From Fictibacillus enclensis (GTDB taxonomy: Bacteria; Bacillota; Bacilli; Bacillales; Fictibacillaceae): DNA of 64,000 bases. This document shows, one piece after another, positions 16,391 to 24,850 of the stretch. The notes under the pieces were generated by a model. It made no database searches. It was given only the letters and a program-made list of their open reading frames with translations, and was not told where the DNA came from. The stretch's first letter is position 1. Each line of letters starts with the position of its first letter. The stretch lies in the NCBI RefSeq assembly GCF_001457035.1, contig NZ_KQ758618.1:248001-312000 (forward strand), written 5' to 3'. A program made the translations under genes and the position numbers.

Positions 16391-17278
16391 CTATAAAAGC
16401 TCAATGCCCATAATACGGGCGATATCCTTTCGGTCGCTTTCCAGCTCCTTGATGCCTTTTAAGTTTGCCAGCATTCCTTGAAACACCATTTTGTTCGGTG
16501 TTTCTTTTTCATTTTCACTCAGCAAAAATTCTATGACACTTTTCAGTTCATCCCTTTTTTCTGCCGAAAGGGGAAGGCCGTCCATGGTTTGTGCCATTGT
16601 AAAAAGGCGCTGGTGGATGGTATCCTGCAAGGTTTGTTCGCTATGAAGATGCAATCGCGAAAACAGTTTTTCCAGATTATCACTGGAGATCATCACTGCC
16701 TTCTTTTTCTTCAGGCCAGCTACAATATCATCAAGCCGCTGAAGCAAAAACTCTGCCAGGGCCTCCGGCTGGAGAAGCTGGTCATCGAAAACAAATATAC
16801 GGATGTAGGTGTTTTGCAGCCCCTGAGCCATCAGGATTAAGTCTCCCAAATGAGGAGTAATATGCTCTCCATACAGTGCGAGCAGGTTTTTCTCCAGCCA
16901 TTTCATCGACTTGTACTGCGTTTTCAGCATATGCTTCCGCATTTCTTCGTTGATCGTGGAATTTTGTTCCCTGAAATGCATGATGATAAAGTTTTTATGT
17001 TCCGTAAAGGAAGTAAATAGCGCAATCATCTGCTTTTTGATTGTTTCACGTGGAGGCAGGTTTTGGCCTTCGATTTCTGAAATTCTATGGGTGATTTTAT
17101 CATTATAGAAATGAAAAAGAGCTACCATCAATTCTTCTTTTGATGAAAAATAATTATAAAATGCTCCTTTTGACATTCCGGCATGATCGGTTATATCCTG
17201 GATCGATGTTGAATGAAATCCTTTCTCTGCAAACAGAGCAATCGCAGATTCAATTATTTCGACTTTTCTTTGTTTCAT
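16391..17278 (-). CDS. yerO: TetR-family regulator, YerO-like
   Basis: A 295-residue TetR protein, longer than usual, as YerO is. The N-terminal helix-turn-helix is ALFAEKGFHSTSIQDITDHAGMSKGAFYNYFSSKEEL. B. subtilis yerO is divergent from and adjacent to swrC (yerP) and represses it; the same arrangement is present here with a 180-base intergenic region. ATG 17278 was chosen as the first in-frame ATG after a GGAGG-like CGGAGGTT. Confidence 0.85.
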   Translation of the reverse strand: MKQRKVEIIESAIALFAEKGFHSTSIQDITDHAGMSKGAFYNYFSSKEELMVALFHFYNDKITHRISEIEGQNLPPRETIKKQMIALFTSFTEHKNFIIMHFREQNSTINEEMRKHMLKTQYKSMKWLEKNLLALYGEHITPHLGDLILMAQGLQNTYIRIFVFDDQLLQPEALAEFLLQRLDDIVAGLKKKKAVMISSDNLEKLFSRLHLHSEQTLQDTIHQRLFTMAQTMDGLPLSAEKRDELKSVIEFLLSENEKETPNKMVFQGMLANLKGIKELESDRKDIARIMGIELL

Positions 17279-17458
17279 CCTAAACCTCCGAGTAACTGTT
17301 TTTCCAATTAAATTGCCAAAAGATACCTATTGATCATTCGTTCTGTATAATTCCTTGCATTACAGCTGACGGTCCGATATATTTAAATCTGTTATGACCG
17401 TTCGTTTATATTATAGCATAATCCGACTGGTCAGTCATTAGTGGAGGGAGCAAGAAGA
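17279..17458. promoter_or_regulatory. Divergent yerO/swrC control region
   Basis: Contains gactggtcagtc at 17425-17436, an imperfect TetR-type palindrome 23 bases before the swrC start, and a related gaccgttcg at 17396-17404. Probable YerO operators; exact promoters were not resolved. Confidence 0.45.
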
Positions 17459-20400
17459 ATGAGTGCAATTATCCGATTCTGTTTAAAGAATAAATTTGCC
17501 GTTTGGCTGTTAACGCTGCTTGTCGTAGCCGCCGGATTGTATTCCGGTTTAAATATGAAGCTCGAGACGATGCCGAACATCAATACACCGATTGTGTCCG
17601 TATCAGCAGCCTATCCAGGTGCAACACCTGAAGAGGTAGCAGATAAAGTGACCATTCCGATTGAGAAGAAGATCAAGAATCTGTCAGGAGTGAATTCGGT
17701 CACTTCCTCTTCTTATCAAAACGTCTCATCGGTACAAATCGAATACAGTTTTGATAAAGACATGGAAAAAGCAAAAGAGGAAGTACAGGAAGCTCTTGCC
17801 AACATTAATCTCCCTGATTCAGTGGACGATCCAAACGTGTCACGGCAAAGCTTTAATGACCTTCCGATTTTGTCGTTAAGTGTATCCGACAAGGACAAAT
17901 CGCTGAAGGAACTTACCAAGGTCGTTGAAGATGATGTCGTTCCAACTCTTGAAGGAGTGGAGGGCGTTTCATCCGTACAGGTAGCCGGACAAAACGTGGA
18001 AGAACTCCAGCTTGATTTTAAAGACGATGAATTAAAGAAAAACGGATTGACGGAAGACAGCGTCAAGCAATTCATTAAAGGCGCCAATTCCTCCATGCCG
18101 CTTGGTTTGTACAATTTTAACAACACCGAAAAATCGGTTGTTGTTGATGGAAATATTACCACTGTAAAAGAACTGAAAAACCTTGAAATCCCGGTAACAC
18201 CTCAAGCATCTGGTGAAGGAAGTCAGGGCGCAGGCGCATCTGCGGGTCAAGGAGCCCAGCAACAGTCGGGCGGTCAAGGAGCCCAGCAGCAGTCGGGCGG
18301 TCAAGGAGCTTCCCTGCAGGCTGCTGCAAACCAGCAAGCGCAGCCAACAGAACTTCCGACTGTAAAGTTAAAAGATGTTGCTACCATCAAAACCGTCGGA
18401 AAAGCAGAGTCCATTTCAAGAACGAATGGCCAGGAATCCATCGGTCTTCAAGTGATCAAATCCGCCGATGCCAATACGGTAAATGTGGCTGATGCAGTAA
18501 ATAAAGAATTAAAGCAGTTGAAAAAAGAGCACGAAGGTTTGAAGACGGTCAACGTATTTGACCAGGCAACACCAATCAAGGATTCAGTCAGCACGATGCT
18601 GAACAAAGCGTTGATCGGCGGATTGTTTGCCATCATCATTATCCTGCTGTTTTTACGGAATTTCCGCTCTACCATTATCGCAGTTATTTCTATCCCGCTA
18701 TCGCTGTTAATGGCGATTCTGGCGTTAAAACAAATGGACATCACGCTGAACATTATGACCCTTGGAGCGATGACGGTTGCCATCGGCCGGGTAGTGGATG
18801 ACTCTATTGTAGTGATCGAAAATATCTATCGCCGGATGTCACTTAAAGGGGAAGGGATTCGAGGCAAACAGCTCATTACAGCTGCTACCCGAGAAATGTT
18901 CATTCCGATCATGTCTTCCACGATTGTAACCATTGCGGTATTTTTACCATTGGGTCTAGTAAAAGGGCCGGTCGGTGAGCTCTTTATGCCGTTTGCCCTG
19001 ACGATTGTTTTTGCTCTTGTGGCATCCTTAATCGTGGCGATTACCGTTGTACCGGCTTTTGCTGATTCTTTATTTAAAAAAGGACTTAGCAAAAAGAAAG
19101 AAGTGGACAACGAAAAGCCTGGCGCCCTTGCCGGTTTTTACAAAAGAGTATTGAACTGGTCGCTAAGCCATAAGATTGTTTCGTTTGGTCTTGCCATTCT
19201 TTTGCTTGCTGGCAGCTTGTTCCTGGTACCGAAGATTGGCGTCAGCTTCCTGCCGTCAGATGAACAGAAGATGGTCATTGCTACCTTTAATCCGGAACCG
19301 GGCCAGACGAAAAAAGAAGTGGAAGTTGAGGCACTAAAAGCAGAGAAACTTCTGCTGGACCGCAACCATGTTAAAACGATTCAATATTCCGTTGGCGGGG
19401 AGAACCCGATGAACCCCGCGGCCAGCAATCAGGCCATGTTCTTTATGGAGTATGACAAAGATACGCCTAACTTTGAAAAAGAACAGAAGAAGGTCATTGA
19501 TGATCTCAAGGGAACCACCGACAAGGGAGAATGGAAGGCGCAGGACTTTGGCGCTACCGGTGGAAGCAACAAACTTGAAATCCAAGTCTACGGAAATAAC
19601 ATGAACGACATCAAACCGGTCACCGAGAAGGTCCAAAGGATTCTCAGCGACCGGAACGATTTGAGAAACGTAGGTTCCAGCCTTTCCAAAGCGTATCAAG
19701 AATACACACTTGCCGCAGATCAGGAAAAGTTAAGCAAGCTTGGTCTTACAGCCAGCCAGATTGGCATGGCATTGAACGATTCAGGTGATCAATCCGCCTT
19801 AACAACCCTGAAGAAAGATGGAAAAGACGTCAACGTTTATGTGAAAGTGGATAAAAACAGCTACAAGAATATTGATGATCTTACCGGCAAGAAGCTGCAG
19901 TCAGCGACTGGAAAAGAAGTAGCCATCAGTGATGTCGCAAAAGTAAAAGAAGGTGAAACCGCAGATACCGTTACACGTAAGGATGATAAGATTTATGCGA
20001 GTATAAGCGGTGATGTGACGAGCAAGAACGTGAACAAAGTGTCCACGGACGTCCAAAAAGATATCGACAAACTGGATCTTCCAGATGGAGTGGACTTCAA
20101 GATGGGCGGCGTTACTGAGGATATTAACGAGTCCTTTACTCAACTCGGCCTGGCCATGCTTGCCGCGATTGCGATTGTCTATTTTGTACTTGTCGTGACG
20201 TTTGGCGGCGCTCTTGCACCATTTGCGATTTTGTTCTCCCTTCCGTTTACGGTGATCGGTGCGCTCTTGGCTCTGTATATCGCGGGTGAAAGCATCAGCA
20301 TTTCTGCCATGATTGGCGCTCTGATGCTGATCGGAATCGTGGTAACAAACGCAATCGTGCTGATTGACCGCGTGATCCATAAGGAAAACGAAGGACTGTC

Positions 20401-20656
20401 AACAAGAGAAGCACTCTTAGAGGCAGCTGCCACCCGCTTGCGTCCGATTCTGATGACCGCATTGGCCACCATTGGCGCATTAATCCCGCTCGCCCTCGGG
20501 TTTGAAGGCGGAGGCTTAATCTCCAAAGGCCTTGGCGTTACGGTTATCGGCGGTCTCACCAGCTCCACGCTGCTGACCCTGATCATCGTGCCAGTGGTTT
20601 ATGAGTTTTTAATGAAGTTAACGAGAAAAAACAGAAAGCGCAAAACCGCTGAATAA
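17459..20656 (+). CDS. swrC: RND-family efflux transporter SwrC
   Basis: A 1065-residue RND exporter, about the B. subtilis SwrC (YerP) length, which extrudes surfactin and acriflavine. TM1 is followed by ETMPNINTPIVSVSAAYPGATPEEVADKVT. Proton-relay aspartates lie in TM4 at GRVVDDSIVVIENIY; the second half has GALMLIGIVVTNAIVLIDRV. About residues 258-295 form a Gln/Gly/Ser-rich insert encoded by a 27-bp tandem repeat. ATG 17459 follows TGGAGGG. Divergent from yerO, its probable repressor. Confidence 0.93.
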   Translation: MSAIIRFCLKNKFAVWLLTLLVVAAGLYSGLNMKLETMPNINTPIVSVSAAYPGATPEEVADKVTIPIEKKIKNLSGVNSVTSSSYQNVSSVQIEYSFDKDMEKAKEEVQEALANINLPDSVDDPNVSRQSFNDLPILSLSVSDKDKSLKELTKVVEDDVVPTLEGVEGVSSVQVAGQNVEELQLDFKDDELKKNGLTEDSVKQFIKGANSSMPLGLYNFNNTEKSVVVDGNITTVKELKNLEIPVTPQASGEGSQGAGASAGQGAQQQSGGQGAQQQSGGQGASLQAAANQQAQPTELPTVKLKDVATIKTVGKAESISRTNGQESIGLQVIKSADANTVNVADAVNKELKQLKKEHEGLKTVNVFDQATPIKDSVSTMLNKALIGGLFAIIIILLFLRNFRSTIIAVISIPLSLLMAILALKQMDITLNIMTLGAMTVAIGRVVDDSIVVIENIYRRMSLKGEGIRGKQLITAATREMFIPIMSSTIVTIAVFLPLGLVKGPVGELFMPFALTIVFALVASLIVAITVVPAFADSLFKKGLSKKKEVDNEKPGALAGFYKRVLNWSLSHKIVSFGLAILLLAGSLFLVPKIGVSFLPSDEQKMVIATFNPEPGQTKKEVEVEALKAEKLLLDRNHVKTIQYSVGGENPMNPAASNQAMFFMEYDKDTPNFEKEQKKVIDDLKGTTDKGEWKAQDFGATGGSNKLEIQVYGNNMNDIKPVTEKVQRILSDRNDLRNVGSSLSKAYQEYTLAADQEKLSKLGLTASQIGMALNDSGDQSALTTLKKDGKDVNVYVKVDKNSYKNIDDLTGKKLQSATGKEVAISDVAKVKEGETADTVTRKDDKIYASISGDVTSKNVNKVSTDVQKDIDKLDLPDGVDFKMGGVTEDINESFTQLGLAMLAAIAIVYFVLVVTFGGALAPFAILFSLPFTVIGALLALYIAGESISISAMIGALMLIGIVVTNAIVLIDRVIHKENEGLSTREALLEAAATRLRPILMTALATIGALIPLALGFEGGGLISKGLGVTVIGGLTSSTLLTLIIVPVVYEFLMKLTRKNRKRKTAE
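18245..18309 (+). repeat. 27-bp in-frame tandem repeat within swrC
   Basis: Two full copies (18245-18271 and 18272-18298) and a partial third (18299-18309) of a unit encoding GQGAQQQSG. The copies differ by one base, so the expansion is recent. Confidence 0.9.
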
Positions 20657-20666
20657 TTGGTTTTAA

Positions 20667-20696
20667 GAGGTCTGCCCGGCTGGGGCGGACCTTTTT
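20667..20696 (+). terminator. swrC terminator
   Basis: aggtctgccc/ggggcggacct stem then TTTTT. Confidence 0.8.
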
Positions 20697-20753
20697 ATGT
20701 GGAGGGGTTTTAGGGTAGTGAAGCGAATTATAAGTAAGTGAGGTGATGAAAAA

Positions 20754-21461
20754 ATGACAGTAGAAGAAATCATGAACCAGCTGGAAGAAATGGGCTCAGA
20801 GCAAACGATGAAAACCTTTAAGAATCATGGCGCACAGGAACCGTTTTTTGGCGTGAAGGTAGGTGACTTGAAGAAGCTGGTTAAGTTTGTGAAGAAGGAT
20901 CAAGAGCTGGCTCTCGCATTGTATGATACAGGAAACCATGATGCGATGTACCTCGCCGGACTTGCGGTGGATCCGAAAAAGCTGACAAAAGAGCAGCTGG
21001 AACAGTGGGTAGATAAAGCGTATTGGTACATGCTTGCGGAGTATACCTTAGCCAATGCGGCAGCAGAAAGCCCGTTTGCGCTGGAGTTGGCGCACAAGTG
21101 GATGGATGATGACCGGGAGATGGTGGCTGCATGCGGCTGGAGCACCTATGCGGGCTATATGTCGATTACCGCGGACGAAGAACTGGACATGGAGGAAATT
21201 TGCGGGTTGCTGAAACGGGTGGAAGAGACCATCCACGGGGAGCGAAATCGTGTTCGTTACGCCATGAACGGTTTTGTGATCATGGCCGGAAGTGCCGTAG
21301 CCGAACTGCATGACGAAGCCTTTGCTGTCGCAAACCGGATCGGCAAGGTTGATGTGAATGTCGGCGACACCGCCTGTAAAGTCCCGCTTGCTGCTGACTA
21401 TATCTTAAAAGTGAAGAACCGCGGCAAGGTCGGCGTGAAAAAGAAGACATGTATTTGCTAG
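20754..21461 (+). CDS. DNA alkylation repair protein (AlkD-like HEAT repeats)
   Basis: A 235-residue protein of the DNA-alkylation-repair (AlkD/AlkC) HEAT-repeat family. It begins MTVEEIMNQLEEMGSEQTMK and has FFGVKVGDLKKLVK and YDTGNHDAMYLAGLAVDP, typical of the Bacillus subgroup. AlkD excises alkylated purines without base flipping; whether this subgroup is active is not established, and it ends in an unusual KKKTCIC. RBS AGTGAGGTGATG precedes ATG 20754. It stands alone after swrC. Confidence 0.85.
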   Translation: MTVEEIMNQLEEMGSEQTMKTFKNHGAQEPFFGVKVGDLKKLVKFVKKDQELALALYDTGNHDAMYLAGLAVDPKKLTKEQLEQWVDKAYWYMLAEYTLANAAAESPFALELAHKWMDDDREMVAACGWSTYAGYMSITADEELDMEEICGLLKRVEETIHGERNRVRYAMNGFVIMAGSAVAELHDEAFAVANRIGKVDVNVGDTACKVPLAADYILKVKNRGKVGVKKKTCIC

Positions 21462-21546
21462 TTTGGATGTTGATGGGGAAGGAGGTGGGGCTTTGTGATG
21501 TGAATAAATGGGTCGAAATTAGTCGAAATGCATTGAGGTTAATCGG

Positions 21547-21618
21547 TTTGAGAATATTTAAACCAAATTTGAGAATAAAGTGACTTGTTTTGAGAATATA
21601 TAAGATTTTTTGAGAATA
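21547..21618. repeat. Four TTTGAGAATA repeats phased at 20-21 bp
   Basis: TTTGAGAATA occurs at 21547, 21568, 21589 and 21609, that is every 21, 21 and 20 bases, about two helical turns. Two gtcgaaat copies lie just upstream around 21512-21530. The array ends right where a truncated NERD gene begins. It could be a multi-site protein binding region or a transposon end; no function is assigned. Confidence 0.8.
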
Positions 21619-21622
21619 AAAG

Positions 21623-22190
21623 CAGGTACCCGATCAGGTCCTTCAAGTGAAACGGCATGAGACTCAGCTTAGTTCTTGGCTAAACAAACATAAAACCCCT
21701 GAAATTCCTATTAAATCTTTTGTAGTAATCAGCAATCCAAACTCCCAAATTGCAATTTCCCCCGAACATAAATATCTTCGTAAAAATATCCTTCATCGGG
21801 AAGCCCTCCCTCTTAAAGTCTCTGAATTAGATACTTTTCATGAGAATGTACTTACGGATAAACAGTTAAGGAAAATCATTCGTCTTCTATTATAACAACA
21901 CAGCGAGGCAAACTCCGATATCTTAGAGCAGTTTGATATAAGAAGACATGAATTACTAAAAGGAGTTATATGCATGGACTGTGGCCTCACACCAATGGAA
22001 AGAAGACATGGAAGCGGGTTTTGTGCAAACTGTTATTGTACCTGCAAAAATGCGGATATTGATGCTCTTAAAGACTATTCCTGTCTGATTAGCCAGGCGA
22101 TCACCAACCAGCAAGCAAGGGAGTTTCTTTGTATCTCTTCAATTCATTTAACCACTCGATTATTGCAATCAATACCACACACCACCAACG
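21623..22190 (+). pseudogene. 5'-truncated NERD-domain protein with a nonsense codon
   Basis: The open frame begins inside the gene (YPDQVLQVKRHETQLSSWL), continues to LLL and meets TAA at 21893-21895. It then resumes in the same frame with QHSEANSDILEQFDIRRH, a zinc-ribbon-like ICMDCGLTPMERRHGSGFCANCYC and AREFLCISSIHLTTRLLQS. This is the C-terminal half of the nuclease-related (NERD) proteins common in bacilli; the N-terminal NERD core is missing. The natural end is uncertain because the frame runs on to 22285 into low-complexity Thr/Pro sequence. Confidence 0.7.
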
Positions 22191-22296
22191 AAATCACAAA
22201 TCCACCATCTACCACCTCCCCTCCAGCGACTAGCCCACTTTTTCATTTCACTTTTCCGCTCCAATGCCGTATACTCAGATACTAAAAGGCAAAGAA

Positions 22297-23187
22297 ATGG
22301 AGATTGGGCAAATGAATGAACAGGCACGAAACACGAATAAAGCGAGACTGCTGATCAGCTGTGGGGACCAGCCGGGAATTGTGGCGGCAGTATCACAGTT
22401 TTTATATGGCCAGGGAGCAAATATTGTGGAATCCAACCAGCATTCCACGGACCCGGAAGCGGGAATGTTCTTTATGCGCGTGGAGTTCGAAATCGATAAC
22501 CTGCACGAGCGGGCGGACGGGCTGAAACAAGCGTTTTCGAAAATCGCCTCCGAGTTTAACATGGACTGGCGGCTGTCACTGGCATCCAAACGAAAAAGGA
22601 CAGCCATTTTTGTTTCAAAAGAACCGCACTGTCTGCTTGAACTTTTATGGGAATACCAAAACGGGGATTTGGATGCAGATATTTCGCTTGTCATCAGCAA
22701 TCATGAAACCTCAAAAGGGTTGGTGGAGTCGCTAGGCATTCCGTTTTATTACATACCGGCGAACAAAGACATTCGCCAGGAAGTGGAGGAAAAACAGCTT
22801 CAGCTGCTGGCTGAGTATAACATTGAACTCATCATACTGGCGCGTTACATGCAGATTTTAACACCTAATTTTGTATCAAAACATCCGCACCGCATCATCA
22901 ACATTCATCATTCATTCCTGCCGGCTTTCATTGGGGCCAATCCGTATGAAAGAGCCTATAACCGGGGTGTGAAGCTGATTGGGGCAACGTCTCATTATGT
23001 AACGAATGATCTCGATGAAGGTCCAATTATCGAGCAGGGAGTTGAGCGCGTTAGCCACCACCATAATGCGGAGGATCTGAAGAAAATTGGCCGTTCGATC
23101 GAACGAAGTGTGCTGGCGCGTGCGGTAAACTGGCATCTGCAGGACCGTGTGCTCGTTCACGAAAACAAAACCATTGTTTTTAATTAA
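22297..23187 (+). CDS. purU: Formyltetrahydrofolate deformylase PurU
   Basis: PurU hydrolyses 10-formyl-THF to formate and THF. The 296-residue protein has an N-terminal ACT domain (ARLLISCGDQPGIVAAVSQFL) and a formyltransferase-like domain with the N-H-D catalytic set: Asn in RIINIHHSFLPAF, the following His, and Asp in DLDEGPIIEQ. It is nearly the B. subtilis length. ATG 22297 has AAAAGG seven bases before it; ATG 22312, with GGAG nine bases before it, is an equally plausible start. It ends 89 bases before the riboswitch of nupG. Confidence 0.93.
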   Translation: MEIGQMNEQARNTNKARLLISCGDQPGIVAAVSQFLYGQGANIVESNQHSTDPEAGMFFMRVEFEIDNLHERADGLKQAFSKIASEFNMDWRLSLASKRKRTAIFVSKEPHCLLELLWEYQNGDLDADISLVISNHETSKGLVESLGIPFYYIPANKDIRQEVEEKQLQLLAEYNIELIILARYMQILTPNFVSKHPHRIINIHHSFLPAFIGANPYERAYNRGVKLIGATSHYVTNDLDEGPIIEQGVERVSHHHNAEDLKKIGRSIERSVLARAVNWHLQDRVLVHENKTIVFN

Positions 23188-23276
23188 TTCAAAAAGTTTT
23201 TTAAAATAGGACTTTTTTCGCAGATATTGTCAAACCATGACGTATGTACTAAAATGACCATTATTAGCAAAGAATA

Positions 23277-23356
23277 ATCCTTGTATAGTATCAGTACAAT
23301 CGAATTCGGTCTGATAGTCTCTACCTGGCAGCCGTTAAATGCCGGACTACAAGGAA
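23277..23356 (+). ncRNA. Guanine-type purine riboswitch aptamer with atypical P2 loop
   Basis: P1 pairs CCTTGTA 23279-23285 with TACAAGG 23348-23354. J2/3 is GTCTCTACC at 23317-23325, P3 pairs GGCA 23327-23330 with TGCC 23340-23343 around a CCGTTAAA-type loop, and J3/1 is GGACTAC, with C at the specificity position (guanine rather than adenine). P2 (TATCAG/CTGATA) closes a 16-base loop instead of the usual seven-base GATATGG-like loop, so the canonical loop-loop contact looks absent. B. subtilis nupG also has a guanine riboswitch. Confidence 0.85.
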
Positions 23357-23432
23357 GTATGAATACATCAATGGAATGGTCACTTATCTTTGTTGGGAAA
23401 AAAACCTTTTTTCTCATATGGATAGACCCATT

Positions 23433-23489
23433 GCCCTTGCTTTCATGCTTTCTGTCCGGTGGACGGTGAGCAGGAAATAAGGGCTTTTT
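23433..23489 (+). terminator. Riboswitch expression-platform terminator
   Basis: GCCCTT at 23433-23438 pairs with AAGGGC at 23479-23484, with inner pairing CTTTC/GGAAA and a gtccggtggac hairpin, followed by TTTTTATA. This is the off-state hairpin 30 bases before the nupG start. Confidence 0.75.
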
Positions 23490-23519
23490 ATATACGGAAA
23501 AAAAGTGGGAGTGGTTGGT

Positions 23520-24713
23520 TTGTATTTTTTGATTAATCTGCTTGGCATCCTGGTTGTGGTTGGCGTTGTTTTTGCGTGTTCCCCAAACCGAAGAAATGTG
23601 AAATGGAAATCGATCGGCGTTTTGTTTGTTGTTGAGCTGCTGATTACGTGGTTTATGCTCGGAACGAAAATTGGTACGGCGATCATTGACCGGTTTGCGG
23701 CGTTTTTCTCCTGGCTCATTCAATGTGCAAATGACGGTACGGCGTTTGTTTTTCCATCCGTTATGGCGAACGAAAACGTTGATTTCTTCTTTAGTGCCTT
23801 GCTTCCTATTATTTTTGTTGTTACCTTTTTTGATATTCTTTCGTATTTCGGTATTTTAACGTGGATCATTGATAAGGTCGGCTGGGTCATTTCGAAAATT
23901 TCAGGTTTGCCAAAGCTTGAAAGTTTCTTCTCCATTCAGATGATGTTTCTCGGGAATACCGAAGCGCTTGCAGTTATCCGCCAGCAACTGGTGGTGCTTA
24001 AACAACACAGGCTTTTGACGTTCGGTTTGATGAGCATGAGCAGTATCAGCGGCTCTATTATCGGCGCGTACTTAACGATGGTGCCCGCAACCTATGTGTT
24101 TGCGGCGATTCCGCTTAACTGTCTGAACGCGCTGTTGCTTGCTAGTATTTTGCACCCGGTGGATGTATCGAAAGAGGAGGACGTGGTTTACGTTCCGCCG
24201 AAGGAAGAAAAGAAAGATTTCTTCTCCACCATTTCAAACAGTATGCTTGTTGGTATTCGCATGGTCATTGTCATTCTCGCCATGGTCATCGGATATGTGG
24301 CATTAACGTCTGCGGTAAACGGCATTCTCGGCTTTTTCATCCATGGTCTTACGATTCAAAAAATCTTCTCATTCATCTTCAGTCCGTTTGCGTTCCTTCT
24401 GGGGCTTCCTAAACATGATGCCATGTACGTGGCGAAGTTAATGGGGATTAAACTGGCAACCAATGAATTCGTGGCCATGATGGATTTGAAAACACAATTG
24501 AAATCACTCCCGCCGCACACCGTTGCGGTTGCCACAACCTTCTTAACCTCATTTGCGAACTTTAGTACGGTCGGTATGATTTATGGAACGTACAACTCCA
24601 TCCTCGGAGAAGAAAAGTCTGTGGTGATCGGTAAGAACGTTTGGAAACTGCTTGTGAGCGGAATGGCCGTATCACTATTGAGTGCGATGCTTGTTGGACT
24701 TTTTGTTTGGTAA
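23520..24713 (+). CDS. nupG: Nucleoside transporter NupG (CNT family)
   Basis: A concentrative nucleoside transporter of 397 residues with several membrane helices; B. subtilis NupG (YxjA) imports purine nucleosides such as guanosine. Hallmarks: FAFPSVMANE-like FVFPSVMANENVDFFFSALLPIIF, SFFSIQMMFLGNTEALAVIRQQL and SMSSISGSIIGAYLTMVPATYV. The start is taken as TTG 23520 (LYFLINLLG), matching the B. subtilis N-terminus MYFLLNL and following GGGAGTGG; GTG 23505 and 23511 are upstream options. Expression should fall when guanine binds the leader riboswitch. Confidence 0.92.
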   Translation: MYFLINLLGILVVVGVVFACSPNRRNVKWKSIGVLFVVELLITWFMLGTKIGTAIIDRFAAFFSWLIQCANDGTAFVFPSVMANENVDFFFSALLPIIFVVTFFDILSYFGILTWIIDKVGWVISKISGLPKLESFFSIQMMFLGNTEALAVIRQQLVVLKQHRLLTFGLMSMSSISGSIIGAYLTMVPATYVFAAIPLNCLNALLLASILHPVDVSKEEDVVYVPPKEEKKDFFSTISNSMLVGIRMVIVILAMVIGYVALTSAVNGILGFFIHGLTIQKIFSFIFSPFAFLLGLPKHDAMYVAKLMGIKLATNEFVAMMDLKTQLKSLPPHTVAVATTFLTSFANFSTVGMIYGTYNSILGEEKSVVIGKNVWKLLVSGMAVSLLSAMLVGLFVW

Positions 24714-24721
24714 AAAATAAG

Positions 24722-24760
24722 AAGGCCTTTCGGAATTATTTTCCGGAAGGTCTTTTTTTT
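24722..24760 (+). terminator. nupG terminator
   Basis: aaggcctttcggaa/ttccggaaggtctt stem followed by Ts. Confidence 0.85.
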
Positions 24761-24781
24761 CATTTTTTTACAAAAATTAAT

Positions 24782-24832
24782 TTGACAATAAACAAACGAT
24801 ATCATATTATGTTTGTAAATAACTAAACGATA
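24782..24832 (+). promoter_or_regulatory. Promoter and candidate operator of the DUF2087 operon
   Basis: TTGACA at 24782-24787, a 17-base spacer and TATTAT at 24805-24810 make a near-consensus promoter. ACAAAC 24792-24797 and GTTTGT 24811-24816 form an inverted repeat across it, and AAACGATA recurs at 24794 and 24825. Autoregulation by the first gene product is likely but inferred. Confidence 0.6.
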
Positions 24833-24850
24833 ATAGGAGTTGTTTGTTTA

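Noticed and set aside
18032-18347. Long minus-strand frames opposite swrC rich in Leu/Arg repeats
   Set aside because: They are mirror images of the Gln/Gly repeat and the swrC codons, without ribosome sites.
21547-21618. Phased TTTGAGAATA boxes as a CRISPR array
   Set aside because: The repeat is only 10 bases and intervals are 10-11 bases; there are no cas genes nearby.
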